64,000 nt of DNA from Phytophthora quininea. Lineage: Eukaryota; Oomycota; Peronosporomycetes; Peronosporales; Peronosporaceae. The notes beneath the pieces are model-generated. The model had not been told where the DNA came from. It made no database searches and saw only the letters and a list, made by a program, of their open reading frames with translations. A program made the translations under genes and the position numbers. This document shows, in pieces, positions 21,366 to 33,295 of this stretch. The stretch covers positions 1 through 64,000 of the forward strand of contig JAAVTG010000486.1 of assembly GCA_011947345.1 (NCBI GenBank). The letters are read 5' to 3'. Numbering within the stretch: position 1 is the first letter of the stretch; every line of letters begins with the position of its first letter.

Positions 21366-21421
21366 TCCATCACTTTACTCCACGTACCTTTCGAAGTTGA
21401 TCGATTCTACAAGTATCAAGT

Positions 21422-24400
21422 ATGGCAGACCCTGCACAGTTAATGCAGACGATGCTCGCCTCGATAGAGAAGCAGAACGAGCTTATTAAGCAGTTCACTG
21501 AGATGAAACAAATCTCGGAGCTTAAACTCGAAGGCATGAAGCTGCCCACGTACAAAGGCACTCTGGATGAGTCATTTGAACTGTACAAGCAGAATATCGA
21601 TCAATACTTCCAGGCAAAGGCTATCTCGTACAAAAACACCGACATAAAGGAGAGAATCTTGGCAATCATCGCTGGAACGTTAAAGCTTGGTGCCGCACAC
21701 TGGTACATGGCTGAAAAGGGCACATTCTTAAGTGTTGACGACTTCTTCAAGAGGTTGGAAGCTGAGTTCGTACCCGAGGACATGCAAGAACGCCTGCGTG
21801 AGCAGATGAACGACCTAAAGGAGAAACAGTGCAAAGACTTGCCTGAGTATGTCAGCAAGTTCCGCGACCTAGTAACACAGGTTAAAAAGATGGAAGAACT
21901 CGACAAAATTAGTTACTTCCTACGTGGTCTATCATCCAGTATACGCGAAGAAGTTCAGTACAAACGCTGCGAGACGCTAGCAAAAGCTGTCACTACAGCG
22001 TTGGACTACGATCGGTCTCATCCTCGTCATAAACGTTCGGACGGATCCAAGTACCGTTCCTATGACCGTAAGCGTTCAAACGATGAAAACAACGATGGAG
22101 CTGAGCCGATGGAGATCGACAATGTGCATGTACCTTCGCGAGAGGAGTGCATACGCCGGAACCTATGTTTCAGGTGTGGAAGCGCTGCTCATAGGGCAAA
22201 CCACTGTCCTATTCGATCGCAGCAGAGAGCCAGAAGAAACCCGCCGAGATACAACCGTTTTAACCAGACGCATCGTCGCGGGCAGGCTCGGATGAACATG
22301 GTGAACCACACTCATGACAACTCGGAAACTGTTGTCCTAGAGAATGTAACCATGAACGTAGCCGACATCCAGGAGCAAATGGATATGCTACAGGAAACGA
22401 TCTTGTCCAACGTTAGCGAAGTCGAGACAACTGCTATGACGGAAGCACCTGGTATGCAAGTACTGCAACCAGAGGAAGCACCTGGTGTGCGCGAATCGCA
22501 ACCAGTGGAAGCACCTGAAGTGCACGAATCGCACTCAGAAAAGAAAGAGTTGGTATTGCATGGATCGCAACCAACAAGTACGTCCGAAAACCTGCGGGTT
22601 AATGCAGTAAAGTCTAGTTCGACTTCCAGTCTTTTCATTCGAAGAGGCAGAATCAACGGCAAAGATGTCCGAATCTTATTGGACACGGGAGCAAGTAAGA
22701 ACATGATCAAGCCCGGTATAGCAACTACCATATTGGCTTTGCGGAAACTGCAAGCAACACGCTTTGATGGAACGATGACTCCTAAGCAGGATGTCAAACA
22801 TGTTCAAGCTCCAGTGTCTATGGATGGATACTTCTTTCCTTCAATGGAGTTTGTGGAATGGAAACTACCAGACTCACACGATGTGATCTTTGGTAAACCA
22901 TGGTTCCAGAAGTACAATCCGCAAGTGAACTGGCAAACGGAAGAGCTAGAAGTACCCGAGCAGTTTCACTTCACGGATGTGGATGGCCCTCAGTTCAATC
23001 AGAACATTAAGGACGGAGACTATGAACAAGTCTTTCGTGTCAAGGTCAAGCTGGTAGCTGACATAGATTCAATTCCTGAACCCATCCGTAAGGTGGTTAC
23101 GGAAGAATTTGCAGATGTGTTCCCGGATAAGTTACCGGATACATTGCCTCCATCTCGAGAAGTAAACTTCGAGTTGACCATGAAAGAAGGAGCTAAGCCA
23201 AGCTCAAGAGCACCGTTTCGCTTGTCAAAAATGGAGCAAGATGCCCTCGAAGAGTTCGTACAGGAAAACTTACGCAAAGGATGGATTGAGTTGTCTAACT
23301 CTCCATGGGTCTCGAACATCTTCGCTATTCCAAAGAAGGATCCGGTAACGGGCATGTTTCCACGTAGAGCTGAATGGCTCCGTAGCGGTAACACGAAAAT
23401 TCCGTTACGTTGGGTGATTGACTATCGATACGTCAACAACTTGACCCTGATCGCAAAAATTCCATTACCTATGATCGAAGAACTTTTTGATCGTATGGTA
23501 GGATGTGTCATCTATACGTTGATAGATCTTGCGCAAGGGTATCATCAAATGTTGGTGATTAAATCTAGTCGACCATACACTGCGTTTCGTACGCACAAGG
23601 AAACCTATCAATGGTGCGTTGCGCCTATGGGTATGGCTGGAATGCCAGGAACTTGGTCAAGACTTATGCGTACGCTCTTTGAGAAGTATGATTTTGTTGT
23701 CGTCTATCTTGATGACATATGCATCTTTTCCAAGAGCATGGAAGAGCATGTTGAGCATTTACGCACAGTCTGTTCCGTTCTCCGTCGTGAACGACTGTAC
23801 GCGCATTTGTCAAAGTGTTCATTTGGACAGTCGGAAGTAGCCTTCCTTGGTCACATGGTATCGCAAGAAGGACTGAAAGTAGACCCTCGCAAGACCGAAG
23901 CAATCGCGAAGTATCCAGCACCAACATCCCGTAAAGCTCTGTTGAGTTTCTTGGGGCTGGCCGGGCACTATCGCAAGTTTATCTGCGATTTTGCAGAGAT
24001 TGCACGTCCTCTACGAGCACTAACTAAAGCCGATACACCATGGACATGGAATGAAGAGCACGAAAATGCTTTTCTAGCGCTAAAGCTTGCACTTCAACAA
24101 GCCCCAACGTTGAAGTTGCCCGACTTCTCACGACCGTTTGTCGTAACAACCGATGCATCTGGGTATTGCATGGGTGGAGTTCTGTCACAGAACTACGATG
24201 GTGCCGACCATCCGATCGCCTTCTTTCCAAGAAGTTTGATGAACATGAACGTGCGTGGCCTACGCATGAGAAGGAGTTGCTCGCCATCAAAACAGCAACA
24301 GAGAAATGGAGACACTATCTACATGGACGTCCGTTTGATGTCTATACAGACAGTTCTGCATGTTCGTGGATGTTGCATCATCCTCGAGTGTCACCGAAGA

Positions 24401-26435
24401 TGGCTCGCTTCTTAACTCACTTTTCCAACTTCACGTTCACGTTGCATCATGTACGTGGCAAAGCTAACGTGGTTGCTGATGCGTTATCACGACCTTCGGT
24501 GGAAGATCCGGACGAGCTCGAAGAGGAACCAGCTCCGTTACCTGAAGTCACTTACACAGTTCATGAATGTGATGACTCGTGTGCACAACGTGCGTCACCA
24601 TTACATGAGAACATGGTTCAATCATCGGTGTTTCGTCACCTTTCGGTTGATGATTCGCACCTCATTCTCGACGATGTCGACTTACGGGGGAGAGTCGCCC
24701 GATTGGCGTCCCACAAGAACAAGTCAACAGCGTCGATTTCCACTTTGTGAGTCCCCATCTGTCCGACATGCAGAAAAGAGAGTTTAGTCGTGGATATGAG
24801 TCGGACGTTGCTTTCAAAGAGCAGTGGACTAACGGTGCTAATCCGGAAAAGTTCGTGAAACACAACAGTCTTCTCTTCTTCAAGAGAAAGAAAGACAAAG
24901 TCTACCGTTTGTGTGTGCCTAAACGCAAACAGTTACGTACCAACATCATCACGGAATTTCATGATGGTAACACTTCGGCGCATCCAGGTAGTCGTCGCAC
25001 CTACCTCAAGCTATCGCAATGGTATTGGTGGCCGACTATGGATCGTGACGTTCGTGAATACGTTCGTACCTGTGAGACCTGTGCAAGATGGAAGTCTAAC
25101 AGTCAAAAGAAGCAAGGACTTCTTATGCCAATACCCATTCCTAAGGAATGTTGGGAAGTCATTTCAATGGACTTCATCACAGGATTACCTGCGTCGGAAG
25201 GATTCGATGCTATCTTTGTGGCTGTCGACAAACTATCGAAGCGCGCAAAATATGCACCAACCTACACCACAGCTGATGCCCAAGACACAGCAAAAGTTTT
25301 CTTTGATGCTGTTGTCAGACACCATGGACTGCCAAAGGTAATCATCAGTGATCGTGACTCGAAGTTCATTTCGGACTTCTGGAAGTCATTGATGCAGCTG
25401 ATGGGCGTCAAGTTTAGCATGACCACAGCTCACAGAGCTCAAGCTGATGGTCAAACGGAACGTCAGAATCTAGTGTTAGAAGACGCACTGAGATGCATGG
25501 TATCGTACCATGGCGACGATTGGGTAAAGCATCTCGGAACAGTGGAGTATGCCCACTCAACACTCGTCAATGCATCAACAAAGCTTACTCCGTTCGAAGT
25601 AGACACAGGACGTAAAGTGTCGAACATAGTTGCTGAAGAGATGAGAGAGCTACTTCAGTCAGAGCAAGACGTAACGATTGCAGAATTCGCAAGAAATTTT
25701 GCAAAGGAACGACAAGAAATCGTGGAAGAAGCTCGCAAGAACTTGGAATACGCGCAAACAAAACAGAAAGAGTACTACGATCGCAAACGTCGTCAAGTCG
25801 ACTTCAAAGAAGGAGACTTAGTGCTGCTCGATACGAAGAACCTACCGCTAAAGACAGTTAACAAGGATACAGAGCTAAAGAAAGCAAAACTAGCGGCTAA
25901 GAAGGTTGGACCTTTCGTGATCGAACGCATGATCAACGACAATGTCGCCAAGTTGATTCTTCCAAACTCCATGAAGAGACTCAACCCAACGTTCAACGTC
26001 GAACTCTTGTCGCACAACAAAACCAATGTGTCGGACTTTCCAAATCGTCCGATACCGAAAGCGGTTCCTCTCATTCTCAATGATGAAACTGAAGAACAAC
26101 TATTCCTGGTAGAGAAGTTGTTGAAGAACCGCTCGAGACGCCGCAAGCGTCAATGGTTAGTTCAGTGGCATGGCATCCCTGAACACGAAGCAACCTGGGA
26201 AAACGAGAAAGACATCAAGCATGTTTCGCATTGGCAACAACTCCTTGAGGAATATCGGCGTCGCCAACGCGAACACAAGCAGGGGAGATGTCAGGCCGGG
26301 TGCGTGCAGGTCAGCACGCCCGGGCCAACTTCTTCCTGGCGTGCTGACCTGCACGCCAGCGGCCAAGTGCCACGGCCGCCGTGCGCCAGCCTGCCTTGTG
26401 AGGCCAGGAGCGCACGGCAGGCACTCGCCACTTGA
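21422..26435 (+). CDS. Gag-Pol polyprotein (gag, PR, RT, RNase H, integrase, chromodomain), two frameshifts
   Basis: Gag opens at ATG 21422 with the retrotransposon capsid region and a CCHC zinc knuckle near residues 249-262 (CFRCGSAAHRANHC). The protease has the active site LLDTGAS near residue 420. Reverse transcriptase follows with RWVIDYRYVNN, IDLAQGYHQM and the catalytic YLDD near residue 760. RNase H begins with VVTTDASGYCMGGVLSQ. Near 24225 the frame shifts before KKFDEHERAWPTHEKEL, and near 24700 it shifts again into the integrase (HH-CC zinc region HPGSRRTYLKLSQ...CETCARW; catalytic MDFITG, ISDRDSKF and DGQTERQN). The chromodomain (LVEKLLKNRSRRRKRQWLVQ...EATWENEKD) ends the protein, which reads into the 3' LTR. 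The two shifts in an element with identical LTRs may be base-call errors. Confidence 0.92.
26279..26288 (+). other. Polypurine tract
   Basis: The purine-rich run ending aggggaga lies directly before the 3' LTR, where plus-strand DNA synthesis is primed. Confidence 0.7.
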
Positions 26436-26682
26436 GTGCCGAGCACTCATCGGCAACTCTTAGGAAAACAAAGGAAAAGGAAACGTTTTATATTTAGGTT
26501 TAGTATAGGCAAAGAAAAAGAAACTTACCCACCATGGAGAAGCCCAAGAAGCGCCTCCATGGCATGCATGTCGTAGCTAGCAAAGAGAACATCACAAACA
26601 TAGTTCAGTTTCCAATTTACGTCGTCCCTCCACAGTATCCACACCAACGCTTACCTCGCCACCGCCGCCGCGCGTCCCGACA
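26289..26682 (+). repeat. 3' LTR of the Ty3/gypsy element
   Basis: 394 bp, the same as the 5' LTR at every position I compared, including the 19-bp inverted repeat. It is followed by catgg, the right copy of the target duplication. Confidence 0.95.
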
Positions 26683-27236
26683 CATGGGGCTTCCAAGTTG
26701 TACGAGATGTGGAAGGATGTCAACAACAAATACCTGAAGGCGATGGCTAAGTTCACCAAGTCGGGCGAGCACGGGGACGATTTTTTCGTACTGTGATGGA
26801 GCTCTTGCCACGTTTTACCTCCGAGAGTGCTTGAAGGTGAAGCATGACTTGACAAGCTTCGTAGATGGCGGCCTCTGCGGGGACGACCAGTTTGATTCAC
26901 TCAAGCGAGGACGCAGCAGCGATAACAGCCAAAACAATCTCCACCAGGCTTCGTCGAAGAAGAAGAAAAGCGAGCTGGTTGAGTCAGTGAATGCGCTTGC
27001 TGCCAGTATTGCTCCTGTTGCTCCAAGCACGATGGACAAACTGATGAATATGCACAAGTTGATTCAACAAGTGGAGGCCCGGTTGTATGAGCTTGAACAG
27101 CAAGGACGGACGGATGGCTCGGTGCAAGGCAGCTTGGACATGTATCGCGCCAAGTTAGCTAAACTGGAAGCCGCCTTTTACGATGAACTGTAGGTGCTTG
27201 AGCTCGTTTGTCGTAGCTACTGCTAATCAATTAAAC

Positions 27237-28519
27237 CTACGCCAACACACTACCTCTTTCATTTGCAGCGCGGCGGATATTGTAGGCAGGACGGAGAATA
27301 TTCAGTCCTCGCAGCTTTGACACGTATGCACTGCGCAGCAACTCCGACTCCGACGTCTGTTCTGGATACACTTGAGAGGAAGCATACATCGGTCGATACG
27401 TCGAGATGTCCTCGATTCCCACCGTCATGTCCGTCTCATCGGCAGTGGTTCTTGCGGCGAGTGCAGCAGCCATGTCGTCATCGTCGTCGACATCACCACC
27501 ACCGTCTTGCTCCAGCCGCTCATCGATACAGAAGTTGTGCAGAATACACGCAACATGAACAACCTTCTTCACATGCTTTACTCCAACCCGAAGAGGAGAC
27601 TTAAAAATTCGCCACTTGTTAACGAGCAGGCCAAAGGCCATCTCCACCCGGATCCGTAGCTGGCTCAAATGAAAATTGAAGCTGTCACGATATCGGTTAT
27701 TTGTCTGTGGTCTTGTAAATGGCGTGAGAAGCTTGTTGCTGTTGGAATAAGCGTTGTCTCCGGCAAGGAACAGTCCAATAGGAAACGTTTGTACAGTGCG
27801 AGAGAGTTCCCACCGCAAAATGCCAACGAATCGCCCATGCCACCAGGCGAGGCGCTGGTCACGGCAATGAAACGACTCCGATGATCCACACACGCCTGCA
27901 CATTGACGCCATAGGGCTGATAATGCCCCGAGAAAAACGTCATCACACGATTGACCTCTCCTCTCCTGGGCACTTGGATACTGCACAGCCAGCCGTCGAT
28001 AGCACCCACACAGCCCGTTAAAACGCGGTTATTATTGAGGCGGGCGAACGCTCAAACTGCCTGGCGCTGCTCGAACTTGGTGGTAGGGAATGTTAACTGC
28101 AGTTCATCGTGGTTTTCAATCGCAGTCATGACTTGATGAATACAGCCGTAGAACCCGGATTTGCTTGCCCCTGAAAGTGATCGAACAGGATGGAAGGAAT
28201 ATCCTGCAAGCCAAGAAATAAACATTTGCAGCTTGTTGACCGGTGTAAGAGGTTTGTCACCTCTGGTCCGCCGACGCGATTGCGCCTCGTCGACGCGAAT
28301 ACTCGGCGCCAACAAGCGCAGCAGCTTTTCAAATGCCCGGAATGACATCCTGTAGTATTGTGTGAATTGGCCTTCGTTTAGCAGCAACTGCGAGTGGTGG
28401 CGCCAGTTAAGGCGCTGCCGGTGCAAGCACGGACGTCGTTCGTCAACGCCATCATCATCTGCCAGAAGCAGCACACACACCAGCACCACAGCAATCACAA
28501 CAGCAGCTTTTCTCTCCAT
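27237..28519 (-). pseudogene. Harbinger DDE transposase (HARBI1-like), frameshifted
   Basis: ATG 28519 starts the protein (MERKAAVV). The helical N-terminal region includes MSFRAFEKLLRLLAP and GASKSGFYGCIHQVM. Near 28055 the frame changes to the catalytic core GAIDGWLCSIQVPR (first Asp), VNVQACVDHRSRF and SPGGMGDSLAF. A further shift near 27740 leads to LFLAGDNAYSNSNKLLTPF, FNFHLSQLRIRVEMAFGLL (the third acidic residue) and HNFCIDERL. These are the DDE_4/HARBI1 landmarks. It lies at the right end of the Harbinger element and faces inward. Two or more shifts make it inactive as read. Confidence 0.85.
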
Positions 28520-29199
28520 CACGTGACGCCTTCGCAAGTTGAGGAGGGGGATCTGAAAACTACGTTATATTTTACAGCGTGGCGCGTGGCGCAGCCATTT
28601 GCCATGGCACTTCTTGGCGTCATGCATGGCACCTGCACGGCACGAGAACCCCTAAACCACAGCTGTGAACGACCAATCAGATGTGAGACGGCACCAATTT
28701 CGTGCCATGGCGCGCGGTCAAGACCAGGCCTTAGTTTATCTTGTGTTCACTCTTGCCAACTCTATGCTGACTGCTGACTGGACAAGAGTTTCCTAAGTCG
28801 TGTGCTAGCTCTACCGACTTCCCTTTGTCATGGGGAGGTGATATCGACAGCGGGGCTCCTGCTATTGACAGCGGGCCTGTACTTTCCCTGTGACACGGAA
28901 CAGCCTTCACTTCCAAAAGTTGTAGCTACAGTGCGAGTTAATGTGAATCAAGGCGATGCTCTGGTGGCCAGTCATTGTACTCCGATTTAGCCCGCTTCTC
29001 ATTTTAGGTTCTACCATGCAACGTTTGTTGCCGCTGCCGCTGCCGTGGTCTCATTGCACTGACGCCTGTACATCGCGATTGCAGAGTTTAGTCGCTCAGA
29101 CAAATTCCAGACTGCATACGACGCTTTCAGTGTCTTGGGTACCACCAGCCACGATTTCTCAAGACGTCACTCAACCGTTCCAACGGTCGGTACCAGCGC

Positions 29200-31097
29200 T
29201 ACCTCCACGGGGAGGATCTACGGAAAGTGAATGTCACCAAATAACTCAACTGGCAGAGGAGTTTGTTTACAGGACGGCACCAAATCTTCGGCCCAACCGT
29301 AGTGGCGGCAGCTCGGTGACCTGGGTGCTACCTTGCTTAGACGAACAAGCCTTCGAATCACCTGAACTGGCCCAACGTGCAATTAATGGGTCTGCTCAGC
29401 ACCATGGCTACGCCGTTGTATACAAAGGCACTAACTACAATCACAAGAAGCAGCGGACGCTCATTAGATATGGATGTGATCGTCATGGGCAACGGCGAAA
29501 ATACGAACTACTGAATCAACGACCAAATGCAAGTATTTGAAAGTGTAATTGTCGCATGGAAGTCTGCGTTGTTCGGAGGGTTTGTGGTAGCAAAACTATC
29601 TGAGAAATTCAGCACCGCGGACATGGATTTAATCATAATCACCCTCCATCTACGCACCCTTCCTCACATCCTATTTTTCGACGTTCTAGTCGCACTACAA
29701 ACGTGAACATAGCCATAAAGGTTGACAGCGAGACAGGAACAAGTGCCAAGCAGACAATTGCCCGACTTTTAGTGAAGAATCCAAGTTTGTGTATCGCTCC
29801 CCGGGATATCTACAATGAACGAGGGCGTGCCGAACTGCAAGAACTGGGAGGGAGGAGTCGCATTGAGTTCTTAATGAACAAGCTCCGTACTGGTCCATTT
29901 CCGTGGCACTTAAGCAAGACGCGGAGAATCGTTTGTCACATTTATTTTTGCTCACACCGAGGCCATCAAGATATATTCTTACAATTACGACGTGATTTTG
30001 CTTGACTGTACGTATCGTACAAATCGCTTCAATATGCCCCTACTTAATATTGTTGGAGTCACGGGGATGAATACCACGGTTCACATTGCACAAGCGTTTC
30101 TTAGTTGCGAAAAACTTTCAGATTATCAGTGGGCTTTATCATGTCTGCGTCAATTGCAAGAAGATAACAAAACTCTGCTCCCGCAAGTGTTTTTGTAGAT
30201 AGAGATCTGGCGCTACAAAACACTATGGAGGTTAACTTTCGAGAAATTCCTGTCCTTCTGTGTCTGTAGCATGTTATGAAAGGTGTGCAAGCGTATGCTA
30301 GGCGCCATTCATTCCCAAAAATGGAGGACCCGTTAACATCAATTGCGCACGATTCGGAGAGCCATCGCCAATTCGTCCAGGCATTTCTACGAGTGGTAAA
30401 CGCAACTACTGAAGAAGATTACACTTTTTGGCGCCAAGAACTATATTTCTATACCCCAGTTGAAGCAGCATACATCGAGAAGACCTGGCTGGACATTTGG
30501 AGCCGATGAATTGTTCGTTATTGGACAAACAACATTGTACATTTTGGTATGGACGCTACTTTCCGGGTTGAGGGCTACCATGCTACACTTAAATCTTGGT
30601 TGGGGTCTTCAACAGGGGATTTGCTGACAATCCATACTAGGATTGAACATTGGTGACGGCAATCGATAGCAAAACACTATTCGCTTGTCTCTGATGCGAA
30701 AGTGTTTGTTCCAGCTAGCCTCCGAGGCAATTATTTCGCCGCCGTCGTCAAGATTATTCTCAAGTTTGCTCTTTTCAGGTTTTTGGCATTATACGAGAAA
30801 GAAGAGCTGTTATTGAGACCATGTTCTGGTACGTTTACACGCACACAAGGCATTACGTGCACACATTTGCTTCGCTACAGAGCAAGAACTGGTAAGGGGT
30901 TGTATCCAGAAGATTTCCATGCTCATTGGTGGATCGATAGGTCTCAAGCGCCTGAAACACTGCCAGCCAGGATTTTGGAACCACGAACAATTTCTGATCA
31001 TCGGGCAGAACGAGCACTCGTCAGAAAGCGCTCTCGACACATCAGCGGCACTGGCCCTCAAGGGACAAGACGAATTTCATCAGGCTTCGAGTTATAA
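29200..31097 (+). pseudogene. MULE-B transposase, heavily decayed
   Basis: Recognisable blocks occur in order but in several frames. An N-terminal FAR1-like DNA-binding stretch (AQHHGYAVVYKGTNYNHKKQ, YGCDRHGQRRKYE) ends at 29540. The catalytic region follows: ILLDCTYRTNRFNMPLLNIV from 29992, SDYQWALSCLRQLQ, then from 30276 WLDIWSR. Near 30545-30640 come FGMDATFRVEGYHATLK and GDLLTIHTRIEHW. A C-terminal zinc-finger-like part with CTHLLRYRA runs to 31097. Multiple stops and shifts show it cannot make a transposase. Confidence 0.75.
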
Positions 31098-31346
31098 CGT
31101 GCACAACGTAAATCAACAGGTAGCTTTTCCAGTAATATCGCAACCACTGTGTTGCCATTTAAAGCTGCGCACCAACGATACCGATTGTGCAAATCACTGT
31201 AAGACGTATTAACCGGCACCGATCGAGTTATAGTGCATCACCTTGATTCACATTAACTCGCACTGACTCACAATAGTTCGCGCTTCTCGCAAGTGATTTG
31301 ACAAAATTCGTACTTCCTTCTCGAACCGTTCATTTGCTTTCTTGTA

Positions 31347-32577
31347 GTGGGGATGAGAGATGAAGAAGAGGTCGCAGCTCTCAGGCATGCTGCTAGCATG
31401 ACCATTGCTGAGAAGAAGGAGTGCGTTAGAACATGGCTCGCCCATCCTGAGTGGAGCTCAAATCGCGCTGCCCGGAAGCTCAGGGCCCCCAAATCGACTA
31501 TTATCGGTTGGAGGAAGCAGTACAAAGATAACCTAGGTACCCCCGCTGAAGATGATAATCGCAAGCGTCGTCGCGGAGGGGACGAGTGGGCAGACGGGCC
31601 CCTACGAAGAGCGAGTACTGAGTTACTTCGATACCTGCTTGCGAGATGATGGAGCGTGCGAACTGAACGACCTGCTTTCATACTGTCAAAACATCGACGA
31701 GTTCGCCAAAAGAACATTAAAACGCAAAAATCATGGGTAAGCCGGTTTATTAAGTACTGGTCTACTCACCGAAGCAGTACTACAAGTACTGTAGGAAATG
31801 GTGTCCTGGGCGGTCTCGTAGGCGGCGAAGTGGGTCTTGAAAGCGGCGTCACTACGGTTACTGAAGTTGGCGTACGGGTCGTAAAATCTCGCTTTTTGTC
31901 GAGGACTTCAATAGTTTGCTCTCAGGCAAAGCTGTGACAGCATCAACAATCGACTATTTTATTCTGCAGTACATACCCAGCGTTTACGGCCTTGTAATGG
32001 CTTGCCCAACTACGGTGTACAGCGCTATTGAGTCTGAATCTTTGGTAAAGAGAAATTTTGAAAAAGGAGGGTGGTAAATAGCATCGACGATATGGTGAAG
32101 TGGTCGTCGTTTAAGTATTTACTACTCCCTATCAGCGGCAGAAACCACTGGAGTCTCATGGTGGTTGAACACGCGGCACAGCTTGGTGTGCCAAAGTCGC
32201 ATCACGTCAAATCCTTGCGAAAAGCCCACGATCCCATTTACGCCTTCGAAACGCTGATTTGGTTCTTGGACCAACACCGATCAAGAACAGAGAGCCCCCT
32301 ACCGGTGGCGGGGTGGAGGACCTTCGTTTACGACACTTGGCCACAACAAGTGAATAACGTCGACCGCGGGATTTATATGCTGCAGTTCCTGGACAAGACA
32401 TTCAAACGCATAACACAACAAAAACCGGAGTCACTTGAAGGTTATATGAAGGAGTGGACATCGGGAACTTTTAACATCGCGAAATCAGACGACCATCGAA
32501 TTCGTCAACGCAGACGTGTAAGTGATGACATTGCAGCGCAGAAAAAAAGAACGAAGTCGCTACAACAAACTAAATAA
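31347..32577 (+). pseudogene. HTH plus Ulp1-like protease gene of MULE-B, broken, catalytic Cys absent
   Basis: The first part has a helix-turn-helix-like region (MTIAEKKECVRTWLAHPEWS, RKLRAPKSTIIGWRKQYKD) followed by a second helical part (FAKRTLKRKN...WVSRFIKYWSTHR) after a frame change. Further on, TASTIDYFILQYIPS and KYLLLPISGRNHWSLMVVEH match the Ulp1/C48 SUMO-protease fold, with the catalytic His in NHWSLM. At the usual Q...N..DCG site the sequence reads PQQVNNVDRGIYMLQFL, with Arg in place of the nucleophilic Cys. A single base change (TGC to CGC) would account for it. The protein ends at 32577 with a basic tail. Function in MULEs is unknown; this copy should be catalytically dead. Confidence 0.7.
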
Positions 32578-33295
32578 AAGTTATACGGCTTGTCGAAATG
32601 AAATACTTGTTGTATGCACCACGAACCTTTGAAATCTGCGGACTGCAAAATGAGGCGTCTCGCAAAGCCATGGCTTGCCCACATTGTTCTCGGAGCACCG
32701 CTCTCGTAATTAGCTACCTGGACTGCTACTGCTCATCGCACCAGGCAAGCAGAACGAACTGTCGGCCATGGACTCGTTGTAAGAGATTTAACTCTATGAG
32801 GTCAAAGGGGCGCTTGCGAACAAGTTAGACGCCACAAAACTGCGTCACAAATTTGTTGGCGTCATCTGGACGGGTGTGGACACGGTCTTCAGCACATATC
32901 AATCGGGGCGGCGACTCTGTGCTTGACTGCGGGAGGGGCTCGTGCTACAGATAATACAGCGCGCTGCCGACTCCTGTTCGAATTGTGGTCCACACGTATC
33001 AACAAATCGTAACTGCAGCCCGTCTCTTGATGACAAAAACATGAAACAATCGTTGGTCGCGTGGCTTTTCTTTGGATCATTTATGCACGAAATCACTTAT
33101 CTTTTAATGGGCCCGCTGTCAATAGCAGGAGCCCCGCTGTCGATATCACCTCCCTTTGCCATGGCATACACCTGATGTGACGTGCAGAGACCAGAAATTC
33201 GGTGTCCCGGCTAAATGGAGTTGTGAGTGCTCGTGGCGCACAAATAATGAAAAGGCAAACAAAGCGTAAAACGCTGCTATATTCTCTAGTCATGC

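Larger units (their letters stand above)
20088..26682 (+). mobile_element. Ty3/gypsy chromovirus-type LTR retrotransposon, recent insertion
   Basis: 6595 bp with 394-bp LTRs that I read as identical, starting TGTC and ending GACA, flanked by the 5-bp duplication catgg (20083-20087 and 26683-26687). It contains a primer-binding site, a short leading ORF, gag with a zinc knuckle, protease, reverse transcriptase, RNase H, integrase and a C-terminal chromodomain, and a polypurine tract. The order PR-RT-RH-IN and the chromodomain define the chromovirus branch of Ty3/gypsy. LTR identity implies very recent insertion into the Harbinger ORF1. Confidence 0.95.
19475..27193 (+). pseudogene. Harbinger ORF1 (SAP-like DNA-binding protein), split in two
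   Basis: ATG 19475 (MEDSGERVPATG) leads to a SAP-like helix pair (WTVEQLRKECTSRKLRLGRK), a DNA-binding motif. After a one-base shift near 19780 the protein continues through SNSSFWRDVTLEFNTNV to VDPSVVVVHG at 20087. There the retrotransposon interrupts it. The same protein resumes at 26688 with KLYEMWKDVNNKYLKAM. After another shift near 26790 it reads CDGALATFYLRECLKVKHD and a basic, glutamine-rich coiled region ending at 27193. The partner ORF of Harbinger transposons binds DNA and the transposase; here it is disrupted. Confidence 0.7.
19197..28730. mobile_element. PIF/Harbinger element split by a Ty3/gypsy retrotransposon
   Basis: The ends match as inverted repeats (ggcccggtcttgaccgtgcg at the left; ggcctggtcttgaccgcgcg as the reverse complement of the right) and are flanked by tta on both sides (19194-19196, 28731-28733), the 3-bp duplication of this superfamily. 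Without the retrotransposon the element is about 2.9 kb. It has the usual two-gene layout: a DNA-binding-type ORF on the plus strand and a DDE transposase converging from the right end on the minus strand. Confidence 0.88.
28833..33154. mobile_element. MULE-B: Mutator-like element carrying a Ulp1-type protease ORF
   Basis: Near-perfect inverted repeats of about 45 bp bound it (gggaggtgatatcgacagcg ... ctattgacagcgggcc at the left, its complement at 33109-33154). A 9-bp duplication with one mismatch flanks it (tttgtcatg at 28824-28832, tttgccatg at 33155-33163). It carries a decayed FAR1/MULE-type transposase and a second gene combining a helix-turn-helix region with a Ulp1-like cysteine protease domain, both on the plus strand. 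Plant MULEs of the Kaonashi type also carry Ulp1-like genes. Confidence 0.85.
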
